A stretch of 64,000 bases of DNA. Source: Candida dubliniensis CD36. Its lineage: Eukaryota; Ascomycota; Pichiomycetes; Serinales; Debaryomycetaceae. The translations under genes were made by a program, and so were the position numbers. The stretch lies in contig NC_012861.1 of NCBI RefSeq assembly GCF_000026945.1, positions 1,798,001 through 1,862,000 of the forward strand. Reading direction: 5' to 3'. Shown piece after piece: positions 41,921 to 51,698 of this stretch; the first letter of the stretch is position 1, and every line of letters starts with the position of its first letter. The notes under the pieces are model-generated. The model had not been told where the DNA came from and did no database searches. It was given only the letters and a program-made list of their open reading frames with translations.

Positions 41921-42667
41921 TCATTCTAGAGTTGTATAGAATCCTTTATATGCTATGTCCAAATCATTCAAGAATGAATCAGCTTCCTCTTGTGTAAGTT
42001 CTGTCTGAAGATTGTTTAATTTAATCAACCAATTGACTAATTTAGATTTTCCTGTAAACTGTAGCTCCTCATTAAGTTCATTAAGATTGACCACTAGATC
42101 GCTTAGCAATGGATGTAATTGTTCCTTGGATTTATAATTTAGTTTGACAGCGTCCATACATGTAATGAAATTCCCTGTAATCTCTGCAACTAACCTAGCA
42201 CTAGCACTTGTTGGTTGATTGCCATTTATGTGTTCAATGGTTGCTGGTAATCCATTCCTCAACCGGCTGACAGCATGGGGATAGTTATCATTAAATTTAT
42301 TTAATAGTAACTCCAAAAAATTAGACATGTCCAGCAATAACCCAGGCAAAAACTCCTTTTGTAATAATTGAAACTTTGTTTGATCATCAGTGAAAACTTT
42401 TATTAACATTTGATACTGATGGATTAATCTATAAGTTGTAGACGTGTATTTCTCCTTATCAGTGATATAGTCTTTCAAATATGAATTCTCAACCATTTCT
42501 AGAGTTGGTAGTATGGAATATATTTCTGCTAGCGAATCATATACTGATTTATGTAATGGGGTTTTGATCAACAGTGATTTAGTAACTTCTTGGTTGTAAA
42601 CATCAGACGTCGATACAGTAAATGAGGACGTGGATGTTGGAGCATATTCTGGTGGTGGCGATGTCAT
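41921..42667 (-). CDS. VPS28: ESCRT-I subunit Vps28
   Basis: Bridges ESCRT-I to ESCRT-II at endosomes for multivesicular-body sorting; in C. albicans ESCRT also feeds the Rim101 pH pathway (literature). 248 residues versus 242 in S. cerevisiae. An N-terminal Pro/Ser segment is followed by the core-binding helices (YDSLAEIYSILPTLEMVENSYLKD, DKEKYTSTTYRLIHQYQML) and the C-terminal four-helix domain (about 145-245) with RLRNGLPATIEH and the ending LNDLDIAYKGFYTTLE. The ATG at 42667 is the first of the frame. It is divergent from the Ada-like gene with 338 bp between ATGs. Confidence 0.9.
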   Translation of the reverse strand: MTSPPPEYAPTSTSSFTVSTSDVYNQEVTKSLLIKTPLHKSVYDSLAEIYSILPTLEMVENSYLKDYITDKEKYTSTTYRLIHQYQMLIKVFTDDQTKFQLLQKEFLPGLLLDMSNFLELLLNKFNDNYPHAVSRLRNGLPATIEHINGNQPTSASARLVAEITGNFITCMDAVKLNYKSKEQLHPLLSDLVVNLNELNEELQFTGKSKLVNWLIKLNNLQTELTQEEADSFLNDLDIAYKGFYTTLE

Positions 42668-43005
42668 AATGACAGTAAAGCAAAGTTTGATTGTTCTCTA
42701 AATGGATGAACAAATACTTGAAAAACAAAAATTTGACTTTCAAGACTTTCTACCAAATCCGTACGTGATTTATTGTTTGATTTTACGATGTGGAATAGTT
42801 GGCGGACAAAACTTGTGTAATGCACTTCCCAGTCCCCGTGATCTATTCTATATAAACATGACCCTGGCATACACTACACAAATTTTCTTTTTTTCCTTTT
42901 TTTTTTTTTTTTTTTTTTTTCTTTTTGTTTATGGATTATTGTCAGTTTTGTTAAATTTCTTAAACAATATTGTCATCTGCATCATAATTAGACGAATCCA
43001 TCACC
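42668..43005. other. VPS28 / Ada-like divergent promoter
   Basis: About 340 bp; T24 tract at 42897-42920. A plus frame runs from 42702 into the next gene, but the part after the T tract is out of frame with the Ada-like protein and unsupported. Confidence 0.45.
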
Positions 43006-43536
43006 ATGAGATTTACAGACGATGATACAAGGTACCAAGCAATTCTAAATAGGGATCCACAAGCAGAAGGAGAGTTTGTTTATGGTGCCATATCAACACG
43101 AATCGTTTGTCGTCCTACATGCAATTGTCGAGTAGCCATGCGTAAGAACGTGGTATTTTTTGATACTATCGCAGAGGCGGTGGAACATGGGTATAGAACA
43201 TGCAAGCGCTGTAAACCGGAACAATCGAGTGGCTGGAACAAAAGCAGAGAATTCATAAACAAGTCTTGTTCTATGATCTCTCGACGAGCCATAAATGGGG
43301 AGAAACTAAATATTGACACAATTATTGCAGCTGTGGGTGTTTCTAAATGGCACTTTTATCGAATGTTCAAGAATTACACTGGTTTAACCCCTCGCTCATT
43401 CTACATACAATGCCAGTTATTACAAGAGAATCCTGTGGATACAACTCCCCTACCGGAAATCGAAACTAAGCGAAATTTGAAACGTGTCAAAGAAATACTT
43501 AATCTATACACAAACCCGAGCTCAAGTTCGAGTTAG
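43006..43536 (+). CDS. Ada-like methylphosphotriester-DNA repair protein with AraC-type HTH
   Basis: In bacteria the N-terminal domain of Ada (or AdaA) removes methyl groups from DNA phosphotriesters by irreversible transfer to a zinc-bound Cys, then activates transcription. This 176-residue protein has the whole domain: TRYQAILNRDPQAEGEFVYG, then the zinc Cys at 35, 39, 66 and 69 (CRPTC and CKRC), spaced C-x3-C-x26-C-x2-C, the same as Cys38/42/69/72 of E. coli Ada, so Cys35 would be the acceptor. A helix-turn-helix follows (about 108-145) with VSKWHFYRMFKNYTGLTPRSF. There is no O6-methylguanine transferase domain. Architecture is thus AdaA-like. Such proteins are scattered in fungi, and a bacterial origin is probable. 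Its stop overlaps the convergent arrestin-like CDS by 38 nt. Confidence 0.9.
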   Translation: MRFTDDDTRYQAILNRDPQAEGEFVYGAISTRIVCRPTCNCRVAMRKNVVFFDTIAEAVEHGYRTCKRCKPEQSSGWNKSREFINKSCSMISRRAINGEKLNIDTIIAAVGVSKWHFYRMFKNYTGLTPRSFYIQCQLLQENPVDTTPLPEIETKRNLKRVKEILNLYTNPSSSSS

Positions 43537-44869
43537 TATTCGGCAACAGCTTATTGGGACCAGGATTATTATTAATGGCTTTGCTCTTTCCGTTATCATA
43601 AACCACCGGTGGTTGTCGAAAACGGTCTATTAATTTTACCATTTCCAGATACTTTGAGGTTGAAGAATAAATCCTGTTGAATTCTTTCCCAAATTCACGC
43701 TTTACAATTTCACATTCTGCCATTATCCAATTGAGTATATACGTGCTGGACTCTTTATTAAAGGGACAGACAATTATAGGTATATGTATGTCAATATCCT
43801 TGGCATGGGATAGTTTCACTTTAATAACAATTTCAAACCAAATCGAATAAAATTTCCCCAGTAATGTAAACCCTTGTATATGTGTTAACGGTACCCCATC
43901 GGGTAGCTTATCCAAAACCTTGATCTTTGAAATGTTTGTTGACTCTATAATTGTGGTTGAGAAACTCTCCGTGATCTCATTATTTTCTAAGGAACTATCC
44001 TCCTTTGGGGTGAACATCTCCAAATACTCATTTTCATAGGGAAACTGAATACTAAATGTTTGGGACGTGCCTTGGGTATTTATTTCTTTAGCAAACGCTT
44101 TTGATTCGGTGTGCAATTTGAATTCTTTTCGAGGGGGTAGTCCGCCATCAAAACACTCAAGAACCTCTTTTACTTGAAATGTCAATTGTTTTAATGCAAT
44201 ATGTTTTTTCACTTTATTATTGGCTGAATTCGTCTTTACGGTGCACATGACCTTTAGATTATCACCAGGACCAATCGAGGTAACTGGTATTGCAACTTCA
44301 ATCAAAGCTTGGTTGTCTGAGGAGTATCTTGATTCCACTATTGGTTCATTGTATTGACGATATATTGGTAAAGTGTCATACATTTTAATATCAACAGGGA
44401 AATAGTCGACAAACGTTGACTCCGTCGAAGCAGAATTCCCTAGGGACACAATAACAACTAAGTTATGTATAGTTGTTGCCCCCAAAGTAGGTGAATGTCC
44501 AGTTGGGGCAAGGTCTTTTGGGATTGGTATTAGTATTGGAATATCTAAGCCATGGAGTAGCTGCGAAAACTCTCCCATGGGTGGATGATAAGTTAAAGGA
44601 TCTTCATAGATGACAAATTCTTTAAATGCTTCGCTACTTCCAAATTTAGTTGGAATCATAACTTTTTGTTTTGTCATTAGCTTTACGCTGACAGATCGGA
44701 GTGGGAATGGAGAGTGGTTAATTGATCTGATATTTAGCACCGTTTCAATTCTTGGAATGCTTCGCGGAATCCCCGGACATCCCCGTACAATAGAAGTTGC
44801 ACTGGCTTCCAATCGCACTGTTATAGGGCATTCTTCTTGTTCAGGAGTTAATGTTGTTTGAAATAACAT
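43499..44869 (-). CDS. Arrestin-like protein
   Basis: 456 residues with all-beta arrestin-like character: an N-terminal stretch PITVRLEASATSIVRGCPG followed by PRIETVLNIRSINHSPF, and YDTLPIYRQYNEPIV; a second beta domain (about 185-360) has VAIPVTSIGPGDNLKVMC and LKQLTFQVKEVLECF. No PPxY motif is obvious (only QPPVVY near the end, a weak PY-like element). Alpha-arrestins usually adapt membrane transporters to Rsp5; that role is only a guess here. Some resemblance to the Spo23 group is a possibility I cannot confirm. The C-terminal codons overlap the Ada-like CDS on the other strand (43499-43536). Confidence 0.65.
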   Translation of the reverse strand: MLFQTTLTPEQEECPITVRLEASATSIVRGCPGIPRSIPRIETVLNIRSINHSPFPLRSVSVKLMTKQKVMIPTKFGSSEAFKEFVIYEDPLTYHPPMGEFSQLLHGLDIPILIPIPKDLAPTGHSPTLGATTIHNLVVIVSLGNSASTESTFVDYFPVDIKMYDTLPIYRQYNEPIVESRYSSDNQALIEVAIPVTSIGPGDNLKVMCTVKTNSANNKVKKHIALKQLTFQVKEVLECFDGGLPPRKEFKLHTESKAFAKEINTQGTSQTFSIQFPYENEYLEMFTPKEDSSLENNEITESFSTTIIESTNISKIKVLDKLPDGVPLTHIQGFTLLGKFYSIWFEIVIKVKLSHAKDIDIHIPIIVCPFNKESSTYILNWIMAECEIVKREFGKEFNRIYSSTSKYLEMVKLIDRFRQPPVVYDNGKSKAINNNPGPNKLLPNTNSNLSSGLCID

Positions 44870-45121
44870 TTGTTAACAGACACCTGCTGACGTGGATAGA
44901 GATCAATGTGATGAAAAGATAAATAGTTGGAATGCAGAAAAAAAAAAAAAAAATACTAATTCCCACAACAAGAACAAAGGTTTGGAACGAGACCACAACT
45001 AATTATACGTGAAAAAAAAAAAAAAAAGCATAACGCGACTGATTATATATAGTGATACTCATACTAAAGCAAATCCCTACATAAAAAAAAAACATATCTT
45101 ACTTCCTGCCATAGCCACTTT
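44870..45121. other. Arrestin-like promoter / DFG10 3' flank
   Basis: About 250 bp with A tracts (44938-44953, 45011-45027, 45082-45091); nothing else seen. Confidence 0.4.
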
Positions 45122-45970
45122 CTACAATATGCCTGGCAATATAGCCCACTTTAACTTAAATTCTTCCTTGTACTTTTTCTGGTAATAACTAAAGGTCTCA
45201 AGAGAACTTATGCTTAGATTACTTATGACAAATAACCAGGAAGTAAAGAATGTTACTGAAACCATGTCGAAACCATCTTTAATTGCGAAACTGAGCAAGA
45301 TTGTGTAAATCAATATTTCATAGAAATAATGAGGAGACGAAACAAAGCTGAAGTCAGGTAAAGTGTACTTCACTAAGGTTGACAAGTGATAGTGAACTTG
45401 GAATTGTAGCAAAGAACAAATGGCAAACCCTATGATAAGTACGATATCAAAAACCGTATAATTGCTAGGGACTTGATGTGATCCATATGTGCTTAGCCCT
45501 AAATAGGTGGCCCAAGTCACTAAAATATAATGACTTAATCCTACTATGTAATGGCTCACGTTCATTTTGGAGGTTTTGGAAAAATTGGAAACAGTGAGGC
45601 ATTCAGTTAATCTTCTTATTCCTTGGACCCAGAGTAATCGATGAATCAAAATCAAATTCTTGAATTTTTCTGGATCGGTCGATATTGGCTCCTTGAACGA
45701 CGCCAAATAAATCAAAGACGATAAAGCGAACAAAGTGATGTAGAAATGAACAAACCATGACTTGGGAACCACAAAATAGTTGGATATAAACCCAATTGTC
45801 TGCTTGATAATACTATTCTCTGGCTGATCATGTTTCTTCACATTTTGAGATGAAGTTTTCCCATACTGCAACAACTCGTTCAATGGAGTAATGAACTTTG
45901 CTGAATATAATGCAATAATAATTAGCAAGTATAGTGAAACCACTATAAGTTGACTGTCATAAATAGCCAT
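45122..45970 (-). CDS. DFG10: Polyprenol reductase Dfg10 (SRD5A3 family)
   Basis: ER enzyme that converts polyprenol to dolichol, needed for N-glycosylation, and required for filamentous growth in S. cerevisiae. 282 residues with six or so membrane segments, e.g. LIVVSLYLLIIIALYSA, VHFYITLFALSSLIYLA and VFDIVLIIGFAICSLLQF. The steroid-5-alpha-reductase-type signature is visible: VQGIRRLTECLTV, SKMNVSHYIVGLSHYIL, HYHLSTLVKYTLPDFSFVSSPHYFYE and the C-terminal ETFSYYQKKYKEEFK. Recently the SRD5A3 step has been refined to a polyprenal/dolichal reductase; the family reaction remains as described. Confidence 0.9.
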   Translation of the reverse strand: MAIYDSQLIVVSLYLLIIIALYSAKFITPLNELLQYGKTSSQNVKKHDQPENSIIKQTIGFISNYFVVPKSWFVHFYITLFALSSLIYLASFKEPISTDPEKFKNLILIHRLLWVQGIRRLTECLTVSNFSKTSKMNVSHYIVGLSHYILVTWATYLGLSTYGSHQVPSNYTVFDIVLIIGFAICSLLQFQVHYHLSTLVKYTLPDFSFVSSPHYFYEILIYTILLSFAIKDGFDMVSVTFFTSWLFVISNLSISSLETFSYYQKKYKEEFKLKWAILPGIL

Positions 45971-46791
45971 TAGATTATGAACTAACCACGAAAGTTTTTG
46001 ATGAATATTGTACAGTGAGTGTAAAATATGTAGCTAAACAAGAATTACTATTGTTTTTGGTCATACCAATTGCATTTGAGAAAAGAGAGAGATAAAAAAA
46101 AAAAACGGTGCTAATCAGATATGCCAGACTTTGTTCACACTTTTGAAATACATATACAAAAACTTCTCGATAAGAATGTGCTGGCTGATACAAACATATC
46201 TTCAAACATCAATTGATTCTTCAGAGAATTGAAATTGCACCAAACTAGCTAAGTGTATTTATGGCTTTGGCTCGGAGTTGCCCTTTATTAAATTGCTCAA
46301 TCCAAGAACAAACAAATGAATTCACTTAACAGATTACTACTGAATTTATTTTGCTTACATATACAAGTACAAGTATCTAATTCAAATGCTAGAATTTGAG
46401 TAATTCTTTAGAATTTGAAGTCAATTGGTTACTTGGAAATAAAAGATACATGTTAAAGTAAACAAATAACTATATTTGGAACGAAAAATAAAAGAAGTTA
46501 CAGACGTCCATACTACATATGAATGAGTAAACTAAGAAGGAATAAACACCAACAAGCCACCTGCTTGTACATAAGCTTATAATATGTAAACAAGCATATG
46601 GTGGTATCCACCGAAACAAGTGAAAATAAAAAGAATAAAAATGACCACACTCTTCAATAAGCAATTGATGAAACATACCAACTATGTAGAATTGGGGTCC
46701 TAACAAAAAGCAAATGGGAAATATGTTAAAAATGCTTAGAAATAAAAACACTGTTTGACAATATCTGAAAAATGTTTGCCAGCAATAACAT
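45971..46791. other. DFG10 upstream region / 3' flank of the wall-protein gene
   Basis: About 820 bp with no supported gene; the DFG10 promoter (45971-46250) and the 3' UTR of the following minus-strand gene. Confidence 0.45.
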
Positions 46792-49182
46792 CTAAGCAAT
46801 AATATAAGCGAAAAGCAAACCAACGATAAGCTTGTAATTGAAGCTCTGTCTTGATGCTGCGTTTCCTTGTAAAACACCAGCAGTAGATGGACCAACTTCA
46901 CTCGTTGTTACAGAAGAACCAGGTTCAACATTGTTAGGAGATCCTTTTGAGGTAACACTAGAAGAAGTTGGCAGAACCGATCCAAGTGCTTGAATGGTTT
47001 TAGTTTCACCAGAAACAACCGTGTAATGTACTTTATCTGATTGATGTGCAATAGCATTGGTAGTTTGCTCCTCAACAATTGGTTTCCCACTTTGCTTCGT
47101 AATAACTTTGTTACCAATCACTTCAACATTTGTAGTGTATGTATTGCATTCACCTTCAGAACACGTTGTAAATACAATTTCACTGTATGTTGCCATGGAT
47201 GGTTCTGTTGTTTGAATACTAGCTCCAATTGGAATTGTCCTTGTAATTGGTTGCAACCCTTCACCAACTGTCACAACAATAGCAACAGTCTCTGAAGTAA
47301 CTTGACTATTTGGTAACGTTTTTGGAACAATACTAATCCTTTGAACAACTTCAATTGGTTTGCTAGGTAAGTTTCCGACTTCAACTGTCTTGGTATATTG
47401 TTGCTCTCCTTGTTTTGTAATTATCACACCTTCCGTAGTAACAGTGACCTGTCCATTTGGTAAACTAACAGGATGAGTAGTGATGTAGTGGCTAAACTCG
47501 ATGGTACTGGTGAATTCAAGTGGAACTGTCTTTGTGACCTTCTCTCCCTGCTTGTTAGTGGTGACGACAATTCCAGCAGTAGTTTCAATGACTTGACCGT
47601 TTGAAAGAGTAGTTGGGCATACAGTAATATATTCGATTGTTTCAGTACATGTGCTGAAGCCAACTGGAATTGTTTTTGTAATCTCTTGGCCATGCTCACC
47701 AGTAGTTTTAACAATGCCTGATGCCACCCTTGTTACGTGACCATTTGCTAAAGTGCTCTCATTATATTCAAATGGAATTGTCTTTGTAACTTTCTGTCCA
47801 TGGCCATTTGTGTTAACAGCAATTCCAGCAGTGATACTTGTTATTTGACCATTTGGTAATGTTGTAGGACAAATGGTAGTATATTCAATTATTTCTGTTG
47901 TTTCAGTTTCGATATGTTTGTTTGGAATATTAGTAGTCAATGTGTTACCTTCAACAACAGTAGTTTTAATGATTTCAGTGTAAGTAGTCGCAGCAGATTC
48001 ATTGGTTACCACAATAACCACAGCAGTCTCAGTAGTAATTGATTTGTCAGGACATGTAGTAACGTAAACTGATGTTTCTATTGTTTTCGTAACACATTTA
48101 GTCGGAGTGGAATGATGAGTTTTGGTTTTAGAACATTTATGATGTTTACATGTAACAGTCTCCAGTGAGGTTTCTGAAACTGTACTTGTCTCTTCACTTG
48201 AACAGGACTTACTTGATGATGAAGATTGTTCTGAACTTTTGCTGACAATTTCACTACTTGAGCTGCAAGTTTCACTAGACGACACGACTTCACTGGAACA
48301 ACTGGTAATTTCACTCGATGATACCATTTTGCTTGATGAGCTGATGCACTCGGTTGAAGAACTGACTACTTCGCTTGATGAACTGGTGACTTCACTTGTT
48401 GAACTGATGCATTCACTCGAGGAACTAATTTTGCTTGATGAACTAATAATTTCACTTGATGAACTAGTGGCTTGACTAGAGGAACTAATAATTTCACTTG
48501 ACGAACTAACAACTTCACTTGATGAGCTGGTACATTCAGTTGAGCTAGTGACTTGACTTGAGGAGCTTATTTCACTTGAACTTGTGACTTGGCTCGAAGA
48601 GCTAACAACCTCACTTGAGGAACTAACAACTTCACTCGAGGAACTGACAACCTCACTGGAAGAACTAACAACTTCACTTGATGAGCTGGTACATTCAGTT
48701 GATGAGCTTACTTCACTCGAAGAACTGACAACCTCACTGGAAGAACTAACAACTTCACTTGATGAGCTGGTACATTCAGTTGAGCTAGTAACTTGACTAG
48801 AAGAGCTGATTTCACTTGAGCTAGTTACCTCAGAAGATGAAGACATCACTTCACTGGAGCTTGATGATGCTGTACTACTGGATGATGAAGATGAAGATGA
48901 AGATGTAGTACAAGGATATGGATACAAAACCTTGTTGTGTTTATCAAAGCAGCATTTATCTTTCTTTGGTTGGCCATGATGATCAAAGCACTGAGGATAA
49001 CAATTCTTATCGCCTCCATAACAATGGTTTGGACCACCGGACCCTGGATTAGTGTACTCGTTTGATCTTTTTTCAATCAGCAAACTATCATCTTGACCAA
49101 ATACAAAGTCTCTAATCAACGAGGAACCTGCTAGTGATAAAACGAAAACCCAAGAAACTTTATAGTTGCGCAACGACACCAT
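46792..49182 (-). CDS. GPI-anchored Ser-rich cell wall protein with a C-x11-CC-x12-C module
   Basis: 796 residues: a signal sequence (MVSLRNYKVSWVFVLSLAG), a Kex2-type LIEKR site (about residue 39), then one copy of the Cys module, reading CYPQCF, QPKKDKCCF and KVLYPYPC (residues about 55-91). Next comes a long Ser tract of SSSSEVV/SSSSEIS repeats (about 95-335), likely O-mannosylated stalk. The C-terminal half has Thr-rich beta repeats of about 55 residues with TTLPNGQ and GQKVTKTIP motifs, five or so copies. The last 19 residues (SFNYKLIVGLLFAYIIA region) form a GPI signal, with a small-residue omega region (GNAAS) before it. It is paralogous to the gene at 51699-55211: both share the Cys module, VYVTT-PDK and TTVVEG...TLT blocks. 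Adhesin-like function is inferred from architecture. Confidence 0.85.
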   Translation of the reverse strand: MVSLRNYKVSWVFVLSLAGSSLIRDFVFGQDDSLLIEKRSNEYTNPGSGGPNHCYGGDKNCYPQCFDHHGQPKKDKCCFDKHNKVLYPYPCTTSSSSSSSSSSTASSSSSEVMSSSSEVTSSSEISSSSQVTSSTECTSSSSEVVSSSSEVVSSSSEVSSSTECTSSSSEVVSSSSEVVSSSSEVVSSSSEVVSSSSQVTSSSEISSSSQVTSSTECTSSSSEVVSSSSEIISSSSQATSSSSEIISSSSKISSSSECISSTSEVTSSSSEVVSSSTECISSSSKMVSSSEITSCSSEVVSSSETCSSSSEIVSKSSEQSSSSSKSCSSEETSTVSETSLETVTCKHHKCSKTKTHHSTPTKCVTKTIETSVYVTTCPDKSITTETAVVIVVTNESAATTYTEIIKTTVVEGNTLTTNIPNKHIETETTEIIEYTTICPTTLPNGQITSITAGIAVNTNGHGQKVTKTIPFEYNESTLANGHVTRVASGIVKTTGEHGQEITKTIPVGFSTCTETIEYITVCPTTLSNGQVIETTAGIVVTTNKQGEKVTKTVPLEFTSTIEFSHYITTHPVSLPNGQVTVTTEGVIITKQGEQQYTKTVEVGNLPSKPIEVVQRISIVPKTLPNSQVTSETVAIVVTVGEGLQPITRTIPIGASIQTTEPSMATYSEIVFTTCSEGECNTYTTNVEVIGNKVITKQSGKPIVEEQTTNAIAHQSDKVHYTVVSGETKTIQALGSVLPTSSSVTSKGSPNNVEPGSSVTTSEVGPSTAGVLQGNAASRQSFNYKLIVGLLFAYIIA

Positions 49183-51698
49183 CCTTCTGTTTTATTGGGA
49201 ATTGATTTCTAAGCGAATGAATGTGATTACCAAATACAGTTTAGAATGAATTGGAGATTCGAACCAACCAATTTTCTGTTTTTCAATTTGCCGTGACCTT
49301 AGCAGTTTTTATACTGTTTCCAGAAAAAACTTGTGTGTATATCTGGTGAATAGTAATAGTTCATGCAATTAATATATTGATTGTGGTAACTTCGGTGAAA
49401 ATGGAAAAGATTCTTCCATAATCAAATGATATAAAGTGTCAGCTATTTTTAGAACTTTTATTCCACACCTTCCAGCCCCTATTGGCAAAAAAAATAAACA
49501 CTATATCACACATCAAACTTGAACACTGAATCCAAATGGTGCAATCTTCACAAGAAAAAACGAAAAAATTGAACACTATCGATAATAAATTAATGTGATA
49601 TTTGTCAAGTAAAGATGAACATTGCCCGGAAAATTGAACCTGGTCAAAGCTTAAACATTTAATGCAAGATGAAAAGTAATATTGAAAAACACACCATAAA
49701 TTGCTGCGAAAGATCTTCAATATTTTATTTCAGCTTGTTGTTTTGTGGAAACAAATCATCCTATGGTAGTAACTCGATAGGAATGAACCACAAAGGCCGA
49801 TAGGAGTCAGTAACTTCAAAGTACACCAGGTGATACAAATTCGTCTCACATTTTAACGAATTGGATACGAATGCGTTCAAAATTTGGTATTATTTAATGA
49901 TAGACCAAGCACACGATGCAAAGATTGCATATCAAAACGAATATACTTGGATGTGGATAAAAATCAATGTGTTTAAATGAACGGAACTGATACACCCGTG
50001 ACTAGTAATATTTTTGACATCTTGACAATTTGTCACAGTTCTTGGATTTGTTCTATTCAGCTATGTCAAAAACTCTCATTTAAATATTTCACATATTGGC
50101 TAGACTTATCCTTTCTCAAATATATTCAAAGTTGGATCGAAACAATCCTCTTAGACTTGAGGTTATATTTGGCGTAGTCTTTAGGTCAGCATTTAATTAT
50201 TATTAGATGGAAGTTGTTAATTGACTACGGAATCCTCCATAATCACCAAGTATGCATTTTTATTCAACCACACAAAAATTATTGTTCCATTATTTTCAAT
50301 TACTACACCATGCATTCCGATGAGTGTTAAATGTTAGTTTTAGAAAGTGGATCGAAATCGTAGCCTTGAAATGTTTTCCGATATTGACATATTACTGATC
50401 ATCTTGCTTGTTTGTTTGTTTTGTTGTCGTACTTTTTCCAGTTTGATGATCATAGCATGATGGCTGTTTAATAGATGGAAATCTGGAATAGCGTAACTAA
50501 AGTAGGAGTAAGACATGTCATATTTCCGAGCTCCAGTTCTTTTTTTACCAGAAAATATTACCAACGATGCTTGTTTTTTATTTTGTGCTTCCTTGCCTTG
50601 TACTGTATGATGATGGTTTCTGTGAGAATCTGAATGAATGTGTGCATGCGTGTATAAATGCTCGAAAAGAGAATTATTATTTTTCGATTGCATATAGACA
50701 AAGATGTGGTGGTGGTGGTAATTCTATGGGACCATTACCTGCATCTCCATCAACTTTTCTCTTTATTGCTATTACTATTACTATTAACCATTATGGATTC
50801 CTTGTATTGTTGATAAATTGGTGGTTATTGTAGAGCATAATTAACCGTGTCATTGTCTACTTAGTGGTACTACATTGTAATGGGAACATTTTCACTCGAA
50901 ATTCGTTGAGATGTTAGATGAATTCTTGGCAATAGAATACATCCATATTAATGTTCAACTATATTCATTCACACATTAGTTATTGTTCCAGTGTTCCCGC
51001 CTCAAGTTGTTTAACTAATGTTAAACAGAAGGAAAATTTGTGGTCTTATTTCTGTCAGGTTTGTGAAAGCACAGTGGGTATAGGTTCCTACTACCATATA
51101 GATTATGCATTAGATTTCTGTGCGGACAAAATATTCAGAGTAAAAGTGTATCTGTGTGTGCATATCAGTTGTAGAGTTAGACCAAAAGTAGTGGGGAATT
51201 GGTAAAAAAATATAGCCACTTTTCAACAAACTTCCTTTCCAATTTTGTTGTGTTCGTAAAAATGTGTAGTTGGGTGTTTAAAAATTTGTCATCCTTTAAT
51301 GACAATCTAGTCTTTAATTGATTTACTTCATTTTGTGATCTGTTTGAATTCTCTTATCTACGTACACATTTTCTATACAGCACTGATAATGGGATACCAT
51401 CCAAAATATGTTGGTCTTAAGAAAAACTGTATCATATACCTTAAGATAGAGAATCCTAAAACTAAACAAACTCTTGACATCAAAGTTCTGGCTATCAGTA
51501 TCTTAATAATATTAATTAATCATACACAAAAATATTTGATATTAAAATAAAACTCGTATTATATAAACTAATACAATATAAAGCATTTAAACATTATCTT
51601 ATTTGCAATAAACTCAGCAAGCAATAAAAAAAAAAAAAAGATAAATGGTAAATGATCAATAGGAATAAAAAAAAATATAAGTAATCACATTTTGGAAT
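49183..51698. other. 2.5-kb region between the two wall-protein genes
   Basis: Upstream region of the 46792-49182 gene and 3' flank of the 51699 gene. ORFs of 66-117 codons on both strands lack coding character. I saw no tRNA; a T-loop-like GGTTCGAATCTCC on the minus strand (about 49256-49268) lacks a matching stem. Confidence 0.45.

Noticed and set aside
42702..43025. 107-codon plus ORF overlapping the Ada-like start
   Set aside because: Out of frame with the Ada-like protein and carried through a T24 tract; the Ada-like start at 43006 is well supported.
49256..49268. tRNA-like T-loop sequence (GGTTCGAATCTCC on minus)
   Set aside because: The flanking bases do not form a T stem, and no acceptor stem or A-box is seen nearby.
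50567..51550. Three plus ORFs of 71-88 codons between the wall-protein genes
   Set aside because: No motif, no consistent codon use and mixed frames; likely chance.
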